In this document: positions 6,316 to 10,527 of the stretch, in pieces
Position numbering within the stretch: the first letter of the stretch is position 1
How the letters are laid out: each line of letters begins with the position of its first letter
Assembly (NCBI GenBank): GCA_024636135.1
Contig: JAGXHP010000045.1
Span: 1 to 10,527 of the forward strand
DNA from: Chloroflexota bacterium
Lineage (GTDB): Bacteria; Chloroflexota; Limnocylindria; QHBO01
Direction of reading: 5' to 3'
DNA: 10,527 bases
The notes under the pieces: model-generated
Seen by the model: only the letters and a program-made list of their open reading frames with translations
What the model was told of the DNA's origin: nothing
Database searches by the model: none
Made by a program: the position numbers and the translations under genes

Positions 6316-7130
6316 CGCCTCGTCTTCAGTGACGCGAGGAGTTCCAGCAGGGCGCCGTGCTGGGCGGCCGGCGCCGCGACGACGCTGGTGCGCGGTCCCC
6401 GCAGCCGTGAATTCCACCATGCGTCGCCCGTGACGTCGGTCACGACCGCCCCGGATCGCTCGGCGATCAGCCCGGCCGCGGCCACGTCCCACGGCGACAG
6501 CCCGCCATTCTGGATGAAGGCATCGAACCGACCATTGGCCACGTACACCAGCGCCAGTGCCGCGCTCCCCATCCGTCGGTGGATCCGGATGAGTGGCGCA
6601 ATCTTCCGTTCGCGCGTGAGTCCGCCGCGGCCGATGACCGCCAGGCTCACCACGTAGTCGGAGAGCGTCTCCTTCGATGACGTCTCGATCCTCTCTCCGT
6701 CGAGGGTGGCCGGTCCATCGATGGTCGCCGCGTACAGGTCGTCACGGGCCGGATCGAATACCACGCCGACGGTCGGGACGTCGTCCACCACCAAGCCGAT
6801 GCTGACGCAGTAGTACGGGATGCCGTTGGCGTAGTTCACGGTGCCATCCAGCGGATCGATGACCCAGGTTCTCCCGTTGTGCGATCCGTCGTCGCGCAGC
6901 ACGCCGGCGTGCTCACCGGACTCCTCGGCCAGGATGGCGTCGTCGGGATATCGGGCCTTGATGGCGTCGATCACCAGCCGCTCAGAGGCATAGTCCGCAT
7001 CGGTCACGACATCGCGCTTGCTCTTGTAGTCGATCCGCTCGAGCCGCTCGTAGCTTGCGGTGAGCAGCGCTCCGGCACGGCGTGCCAGGTCGGTCGTGAA
7101 GGTGAGCTCATCGGCCCATCGGGTGGTCAT
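6300..7130 (-). CDS. Inositol monophosphatase family protein
   Basis: Magnesium-dependent phosphomonoesterase of the SuhB/IMPase family, 276 residues, soluble. All metal-site motifs are intact: DVVTDAD (40-46), the EES at 69-71, IDPLDGTVNYANG (91-103) and WDVAAAG (214-220). Substrates in the family include inositol phosphates, histidinol phosphate (HisN) and fructose bisphosphate or PAP; the sequence alone does not decide, though DPLDGT.N with a GIP following is common to inositol-type members. The start ATG 7130 lies 29 nt from the stop of the upstream DUF421 gene on the same strand, so it may be the last gene of that operon, but a TAGGAT hexamer at 7146-7141 suggests its own promoter. Its stop overlaps the convergent Nudix gene by 16 nt. 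Confidence 0.92.
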   Translation of the reverse strand: MTTRWADELTFTTDLARRAGALLTASYERLERIDYKSKRDVVTDADYASERLVIDAIKARYPDDAILAEESGEHAGVLRDDGSHNGRTWVIDPLDGTVNYANGIPYYCVSIGLVVDDVPTVGVVFDPARDDLYAATIDGPATLDGERIETSSKETLSDYVVSLAVIGRGGLTRERKIAPLIRIHRRMGSAALALVYVANGRFDAFIQNGGLSPWDVAAAGLIAERSGAVVTDVTGDAWWNSRLRGPRTSVVAAPAAQHGALLELLASLKTRRQTRR

Positions 7131-7140
7131 CAGGGTCCTG

Positions 7141-7146
7141 ATCCTA
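7141..7146 (-). promoter_or_regulatory. Candidate -10 hexamer (TAGGAT) for the phosphatase gene
   Basis: On the minus strand TAGGAT ends 10 nt before the ATG at 7130, implying a leader of only a few bases. An AGGA at about 5 nt from the ATG could alternatively act as a weak Shine-Dalgarno site. No -35 element is evident. Confidence 0.35.
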
Positions 7147-7159
7147 CCCCGGCCGGCCT

Positions 7160-7660
7160 TCAGGCAGGTCCGTCGTCCTCGCCGCCGGGTGGTTGCGGTG
7201 GCGGTTCATCGGCCCCATCCGAGCTGCGCTGGATGAAGCTGATCTTGCCGCGCGCCTCGAGGATCCCCCACGCGACATCCCGCAACTGCCCGATCCCGGC
7301 CAGCCGCATCTCCGACTCGATCTCGGGACGGGTGAGCCGGTTGCGGCGCAGGTTCGCGTCGAGCAGCTCACCGTCCCTGATGATGACCCGCGGCTCGCCG
7401 ACCAGGAAGCGCTCGGCGCGGGGACTGAGGTAGCCCGCCCAGCTGAAGGCGAGGGCCCAGAAGGCGATGGTCGAGATGGCGATGATCGCCCCCGTCAGGC
7501 TGAAGTCGTTCTGGGTCACACCCTGCTGGATCAGGTCGCCGATGACGACGAGCACGATGAGCTCGAACGGCGTCATCTGCCCCAGCTCGCGCTTTCCCAG
7601 CAGCCGCACCAGCACGTACAGCGCGAAGAAGATTACGGAGGCACGAAGAACGATGTCCAT
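7160..7660 (-). CDS. DUF421 (YetF-like) membrane protein
   Basis: Membrane protein of 166 residues of the DUF421/YetF family, whose biochemical role is not established. Hydrophobic segments near 3-20, 31-48 and 54-78 are followed by a cytoplasmic domain. Family hallmarks visible are LGKRELGQMTPFE (21-33), the GDLIQQG loop (41-47), GEPRVIIRDGEL (88-99) and the conserved RNRLTRPEIESEMRLAGI (106-123) leading to a final strand with GKISFI (138-143). The last 20 residues are an acidic, proline-rich tail. Its ATG shares one base with the stop of the upstream gene (TGATG), so the two are probably translated together. Length is at the short end of the family, with the core complete. The family call is firm; the function is not known. 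Confidence 0.88.
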   Translation of the reverse strand: MDIVLRASVIFFALYVLVRLLGKRELGQMTPFELIVLVVIGDLIQQGVTQNDFSLTGAIIAISTIAFWALAFSWAGYLSPRAERFLVGEPRVIIRDGELLDANLRRNRLTRPEIESEMRLAGIGQLRDVAWGILEARGKISFIQRSSDGADEPPPQPPGGEDDGPA

Positions 7661-8199
7661 CAGGGCAGCACGTCGATCTCGATCTCGGCCTCAACGATCC
7701 GCTCGTCCGCGTCATACACCGTCACGGTCCCCTCATTCCCGCCGAGGATGTCCGGGTTGACCTGGAGGTCGACCTTGAGGAGAAACTCCGTTTCCGACTC
7801 CATCGGCGCAAACGTGAACCGGAACTCTCCGTCGCTCGATTCCTCGTCCAGCGGCGATGGGATCATCGTGTTCACCGTCATGTCCTCCCACAGGGAGCTC
7901 TCGATTCCGACGACGGGTTCGGCAATGGACCGGTCGCTGGCGACGCGGATCCGCATCTCGAAGAACTCGCCGTTGCGGATCGTCTCCGGTGATTCGATCC
8001 GCAGGGTCACCCCGCCCGCATCCGCACTCCATGCGCGCTCGTGCCCGAACAGTCCCAGCAGACCCGCAACGATCACGCCACCGAGGATCACGAGTGACAG
8101 CGGACTGGCATGACGCCGCCAGCCGGCGACCGGCCGCACGTGCGACTCGCCAATCCCGTCGGGCGTCCTCGGGCCGACGCCCCCAGCATCCCTTGCCAT
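7660..8199 (-). CDS. Single-pass membrane-anchored protein, function unknown
   Basis: I do not recognise a named family. The product has 179 residues: a polar N-terminus of about 30 residues, one strong hydrophobic segment near 31-51 (LSLVILGGVIVAGLLGLFG) preceded by basic residues, and then about 125 acidic residues. By the positive-inside rule the C-terminal part should lie outside the membrane. It looks beta-rich, with alternating patterns such as GTVTVYDADERIVEAEIEI, as in an immunoglobulin-like or other beta-sandwich domain; that is inference. ATG 8199 is preceded by GAGGTGA, close but usable as an SD site. An in-frame TTG at 8301 would add 34 residues but lies in the palindrome shared with the divergent regulator. 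The stop overlaps the DUF421 start (TGATG), so the two products probably act together. Confidence 0.75.
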   Translation of the reverse strand: MARDAGGVGPRTPDGIGESHVRPVAGWRRHASPLSLVILGGVIVAGLLGLFGHERAWSADAGGVTLRIESPETIRNGEFFEMRIRVASDRSIAEPVVGIESSLWEDMTVNTMIPSPLDEESSDGEFRFTFAPMESETEFLLKVDLQVNPDILGGNEGTVTVYDADERIVEAEIEIDVLP

Positions 8200-8295
8200 T
8201 TCACCTCGGAGAGAAGCAATCCGCGGGCCAGATTCGGTGCGGATAAGCGCGCGGTAAGGGCCTGAGATTCGCTCGGGGCGCAGTGTGCAAGTCTC
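8200..8295. other. Divergent intergenic region between the membrane-protein operon and the GntR gene
   Basis: This 96-nt stretch separates two divergent transcription units and should hold both promoters. The only clear element is the palindrome at its right end (8282-8304). GAGATT near 8264-8269 on the plus strand and TTATCC near 8236-8231 on the minus strand are weak -10 candidates; neither has a convincing -35. Confidence 0.5.
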
Positions 8296-8304
8296 TTGCA
8301 CACT
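8282..8304. promoter_or_regulatory. Perfect 10-bp-arm palindrome, probable operator at the GntR gene start
   Basis: Arms AGTGTGCAAG and CTTGCACACT are exact reverse complements separated by TCT (centre at 8293). The site lies between the divergent membrane-protein operon and the GntR gene and covers the proposed TTG start codon at 8296-8298. GntR-family regulators are dimers and commonly bind such short-spaced inverted repeats near their own promoter, so autoregulation is the simplest explanation. The same repeat in RNA could form a hairpin covering the start codon. No second copy of the arm was seen elsewhere in the window. Confidence 0.7.
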
Positions 8305-9012
8305 CCATGGGTCGAAGCCGCCCGAATTCGCTCAAGACCGCGCCAACCACTCCCTCAACTGATCGCCGATCAGTTGAGGCGTCGGATCGTGCGCGGCGAC
8401 CTGAGACTTGGGCAGCAACTGCCGTCCGTCCGCACGCTTGCCGACATGTACGGGGTGAGTGCGCCGACCATGGGCGCAGCGGTCCAGGTCCTCGCAGCGC
8501 TGGGGTTGGTGCGGTCGGCGCATGGCATCGGGACGTTCGTCACCGCACCGGGACATGACGCGGGCCTGCTGAACTATGCGTGGCGGGCGGCCAGCCTCAA
8601 TGAGCTGGTAATCGTCCGCTCGACGATCGACGAGCGCGCGCCGATCACGCTGGCAGCGCGGGTGGCTGGACGCGTGGGAGCTCGGGTGCCGCGCGCCGCG
8701 GCAGCACTCCACCTCCTGGCACTGGAGCGATCGGGGCGAAGGCACGACCCCGTCCAGTATCTCGTTGAGGCCGACCTGAACTATCACCGGGCGATCCTCG
8801 AGGGCCTTCGCGGGATCGAGGTTGGACCAGTGCTGTATGAACGCGTAGTGCGGCGGCTGCGCCCCGTTCTCGAGGCGGCGGCGGAGGTGATGGCGGACGA
8901 CGATCGGCTCAACGTTGCGCATCACCGGCGCGGGGATGTGCGAGGTGCCGTGAGGACGTCGCGCTTGATCGCCACCACCGAGCGCCGAGCCGTCGAGGCG
9001 GCACTGGGCTAG
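8296..9012 (+). CDS. GntR-family transcriptional regulator (FadR-like)
   Basis: Predicted DNA-binding repressor or activator, 238 residues from TTG 8296. A GntR winged helix-turn-helix occupies about 18-84: QLIADQLRRRIVRGDLRLG, then QLPSVRTLADMYGVS and the wing GIGTFV (77-82). The remaining part is helical and resembles the FCD ligand domain of FadR-type members: LNELVIVRSTIDERA near 101-115, D160 and H164 in ADLNYH as likely metal ligands, and H209/H210 near the end. The usual last metal His is not seen and this region looks a few residues short. No ATG or GTG is available in frame between the upstream stop (8263) and the winged helix, so the start is TTG; no SD site is present. The effector is unknown. 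The divergent membrane operon, itself, or the phosphorylase 10 nt downstream are candidate targets. Confidence 0.85.
   Translation: MHTPWVEAARIRSRPRQPLPQLIADQLRRRIVRGDLRLGQQLPSVRTLADMYGVSAPTMGAAVQVLAALGLVRSAHGIGTFVTAPGHDAGLLNYAWRAASLNELVIVRSTIDERAPITLAARVAGRVGARVPRAAAALHLLALERSGRRHDPVQYLVEADLNYHRAILEGLRGIEVGPVLYERVVRRLRPVLEAAAEVMADDDRLNVAHHRRGDVRGAVRTSRLIATTERRAVEAALG
8353..8379. repeat. Perfect 27-bp palindrome inside the first codons of the GntR gene
   Basis: Arms of 13 bp, CCTCAACTGATCG and CGATCAGTTGAGG, meet at a single central base (8366). The repeat spans codons 20-28 of the regulator gene exactly and encodes PQLIADQLR, the start of the DNA-binding domain. Its arms do not resemble the palindrome at 8282-8304. 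Its centre is 73 bp from that site, close to seven helical turns. In RNA it would form a very stable hairpin with a triloop. It may be a second operator, an RNA control element, or a chance result of coding. Confidence 0.6.
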
Positions 9013-9015
9013 GCT
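9010..9015 (+). promoter_or_regulatory. Candidate -10 hexamer (TAGGCT) for the nucleoside phosphorylase gene
   Basis: TAGGCT begins on the stop codon of the GntR gene and ends 7 nt before the ATG at 9023, the spacing expected for a leaderless transcript. There is no Shine-Dalgarno site in the 10-nt gap. If real, the phosphorylase is transcribed separately from the regulator. No clear -35 element is seen. Confidence 0.42.
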
Positions 9016-9022
9016 ACGGCGC

Positions 9023-9748
9023 ATGCCACAGATCCACCTTCGCGCCGAGGAGGGCGATTACGCGCCGCTCGTCCTCCTTCCCGGCGATCCCAACCGCGCG
9101 CGCCGCATCTCCGAGCGTTTCGATGACGGCTCCGCCCGCCAGGTCAACGACCATCGCGGGATGCATGGCTTCACCGGGACGTTCCGCGGCACCCCGGTGA
9201 GCGTGCAGACCAGCGGAATGGGCACGCCGAGCCTGAGCATCGTAGTCGAGGAGCTCTTGCGACTGGGGGCGACGCGCCTGGTCCGCGTCGGAACCTGCGG
9301 CGGGATCGCCAGGGGTCTGAAAACCGGCGACCTCGTGATCGCGACCGCCTCGTGTCCCGTCGACGGCGCGACATCGACGTACCTGCACGGGGAGGCCTAC
9401 GCTCCGGCCGCGGACTTTCAGCTCACGCGGGCGCTGGTGGACGCCGCCGCATCGGCCGGAATCGAAGCCCGGACCGGGCTCGTCGCCTCCGTCGACGTGT
9501 TCTACAACCCCGATGACGACTATGCCCAGCGCTGGCGCGACCGGGGCGTGCTCGCGTTCGAGATGGAGGCATCGGCGCTCTTCTACCTCGCCGCCCGCGC
9601 GGGCGTCCAGGCGGCATGCGCACTGACCGTCAGCGACGTCCTCGGCGACGACGTCAGCAGCGAGGAGAGCTACCTGCCGCTCGATGAGCTCGACCGGGCA
9701 ATCGATCGCATGATCGAGATCGCTCTCGAGGCCGGCACCGCTGGATAG
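9023..9748 (+). CDS. deoD: Nucleoside phosphorylase, probably purine-nucleoside phosphorylase (DeoD type)
   Basis: Cytoplasmic enzyme of 241 residues that splits a nucleoside with phosphate to free base plus ribose 1-phosphate. It has the PNP_UDP_1 fold motifs in order: LLPGDPNRAR (18-27, phosphate site), GMHGFTGTF (46-54), SGMGTPS (64-70), RVGTCGGI (88-95), FEMEAS (179-184, ribose site) and VSDVLGD (203-209). D205 corresponds to the catalytic Asp of hexameric bacterial PNP, which uridine phosphorylases lack, so a purine substrate is more likely. Length matches E. coli DeoD (239). ATG 9023 was chosen from the 10-nt gap and the fit of the N-terminus. It offers a phosphorolytic route alongside the hydrolase at 636-1622. 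The exact base preference, including methylthioadenosine, stays open. Confidence 0.88.
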   Translation: MPQIHLRAEEGDYAPLVLLPGDPNRARRISERFDDGSARQVNDHRGMHGFTGTFRGTPVSVQTSGMGTPSLSIVVEELLRLGATRLVRVGTCGGIARGLKTGDLVIATASCPVDGATSTYLHGEAYAPAADFQLTRALVDAAASAGIEARTGLVASVDVFYNPDDDYAQRWRDRGVLAFEMEASALFYLAARAGVQAACALTVSDVLGDDVSSEESYLPLDELDRAIDRMIEIALEAGTAG

Positions 9749-9767
9749 GGCGGCATCGGTCCTGCGG

Positions 9768-9773
9768 TAGACT
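9768..9773 (+). promoter_or_regulatory. Candidate -10 hexamer (TAGACT) for the HPPD gene
   Basis: TAGACT lies 28 nt before the ATG at 9802 in the 53-nt gap after the phosphorylase. It would give a leader of about 20 nt that includes the strong SD site. No clear -35 element is seen. Confidence 0.4.
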
Positions 9774-9785
9774 CGAGAACGCTCG

Positions 9786-9794
9786 AAGGGAGGG
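9786..9794 (+). promoter_or_regulatory. Ribosome binding site for the HPPD gene
   Basis: AAGGGAGGG lies 7 nt before the ATG at 9802 and fixes that start. A small inverted repeat (TCGAG and CTCGA, 9773-9786) sits just upstream and is probably too short to matter. Confidence 0.7.
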
Positions 9795-9801
9795 CCCCCT
9801 C

Positions 9802-10527
9802 ATGGCCGATACGATCACCCGAGGCGCCGCCAACCAGGCCGGCGCGATCATCAACAAGAACGCGGAAGCCGAGGCGCAGGACTTCCTGCCGCTGAAGGGC
9901 ATCGACCACGTCGAGTTCTGGGTCGGCAACGCCAAGCAGGCCGCGCACTACTACCGCGCGCTGTGGGGATTCACTCCGGTGGCCTATGCCGGCCTCGAGA
10001 CCGGGGTGCGCGACCGGTCGAGCTTCGTCATGGTCCAGAACGACATCCGCTTCGTCTTCACGGCGCCGATCGGGCCCGACGGCGAGATCGCGGAGCATGT
10101 CGCACGTCATGGCGACGGCGTCCACGACATCGCGTTCGCGGTCGATGACGTCACCTCCGCCTGGGAGGAGACCACGAAGCGCGGAGCGGTCTCGGCGCTC
10201 GAGCCGAAGAACCTCGAAGGCAAGAAGGGCACGCTGCGCCGCAGCGCCATTCACACCTATGGCGAGGTAATCCACTCCTTCGTGGATCGTTCCGACTACG
10301 ACGGCACCTTCGCGCCCGGCTACCACAAGATCACGCAGCCCGCGCCCGCAGCAACGGGCCAGAGCCTGCTCGAGGTCGACCACTGCGTTGGCAACGTGGA
10401 CCTCGGCGACATGAACAAGTTCGTCGACTTCTACAAGCAGACGCTCGGCTTCGCGCAGCTCATCCACTACGACGACAAGGTCATCCACACCGACTATTCG
10501 GCGCTGATGAGCAAGGTGATGCAGAAC
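9802..10527 (+). CDS. hppD: 4-Hydroxyphenylpyruvate dioxygenase, N-terminal part (3' end outside window)
   Basis: Iron(II)-dependent enzyme converting 4-hydroxyphenylpyruvate to homogentisate in tyrosine degradation. The frame stays open to the right edge, giving 242 residues of the usual 350-400. The N-terminal vicinal-oxygen-chelate domain is seen at about 30-165: LKGIDHVEFWVGNAKQA, DIRFVFTAP (81-89), DGVHDIAFAVDDV (105-117) and TYGEVIHSFVDR (152-163). The catalytic second domain starts near 188, with EVDHCVGNV carrying the first iron ligand (H194) and the conserved DYSALMSKVM at 231-240. The remaining His and Glu ligands fall outside. The start is set by AAGGGAGGG 7 nt upstream. The first 28 residues are a polar, Ala/Asn-rich extension. 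A hydroxymandelate synthase is the main alternative; DKVIHTDYSALMSK favours HPPD. Confidence 0.93.
   Translation, partial: MADTITRGAANQAGAIINKNAEAEAQDFLPLKGIDHVEFWVGNAKQAAHYYRALWGFTPVAYAGLETGVRDRSSFVMVQNDIRFVFTAPIGPDGEIAEHVARHGDGVHDIAFAVDDVTSAWEETTKRGAVSALEPKNLEGKKGTLRRSAIHTYGEVIHSFVDRSDYDGTFAPGYHKITQPAPAATGQSLLEVDHCVGNVDLGDMNKFVDFYKQTLGFAQLIHYDDKVIHTDYSALMSKVMQN

Noticed and set aside
5653..6492. 279-codon minus-strand open frame opposite the Nudix and phosphatase ends
   Set aside because: Crosses two real genes and has Arg/Gly/Asp-rich shadow composition.
8283..8558. Alternative regulator start in another frame (including ATG 8307)
   Set aside because: That frame does not encode the winged helix and ends early; only the TTG 8296 frame reads through the domain.
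9749..9801. Rho-independent terminator after the phosphorylase
   Set aside because: Only short weak inverted repeats are present and there is no T-rich run.
1..10527. HMG-CoA lyase and HPPD as parts of one catabolic system
   Set aside because: Both routes can end in acetoacetate, but the genes lie at opposite edges with unrelated genes between, so a link is not supported.

Overview
The window is high-GC (roughly 70%), almost fully coding bacterial DNA with GC-rich third codon positions. Some starts have good Shine-Dalgarno sites; others have none but carry a TANNNT hexamer just upstream, suggesting leaderless transcription. Composition and gene content fit a high-GC soil or freshwater bacterium, for example a Chloroflexota lineage or an Actinomycetota. 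This assignment is a weak inference because no rRNA or other phylogenetic marker is present.

Layout. Plus strand, 1-5202: the C-terminal part of a hydroxymethylglutaryl-CoA lyase, then an inosine/uridine-type nucleoside hydrolase, then a complete energy-coupling factor (ECF) importer in the order S component, T component, ATPase A, ATPase A'. From the nucleoside hydrolase onward the genes are 29 nt apart or overlapping, so they look like one operon. Minus strand, 5199-5642: an unrecognised 147-residue protein whose stop overlaps the last ATPase and whose start overlaps the next gene. Plus strand, 5641-6315: a NudL-type Nudix hydrolase (CoA pyrophosphatase). Minus strand, 6300-8199: an inositol-monophosphatase-family enzyme and, upstream of it, a coupled pair made of a one-TM anchored protein and a DUF421/YetF membrane protein. 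Plus strand, 8296-10527: a GntR/FadR-type regulator, a DeoD-like nucleoside phosphorylase and the N-terminal two thirds of 4-hydroxyphenylpyruvate dioxygenase, which runs off the right edge.

How the genes may work together. The strongest theme is nucleoside salvage. A dedicated ECF importer sits directly behind a nucleoside hydrolase, and a nucleoside phosphorylase lies about 4 kb downstream beside a regulator. The simplest reading is that the importer brings in a nucleoside or its base, but the substrate cannot be read from the S component. HMG-CoA lyase (leucine degradation) and HPPD (tyrosine degradation) at the two edges belong to amino-acid catabolism.

The most striking non-coding structure is a pair of perfect palindromes at the start of the GntR gene, at 8282-8304 and 8353-8379, with centres 73 bp apart. 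The first overlaps the proposed TTG start codon and the second lies inside the first codons. No rRNA, tRNA, CRISPR array, insertion sequence or phage gene was seen, and no gap between genes exceeds 300 bases.
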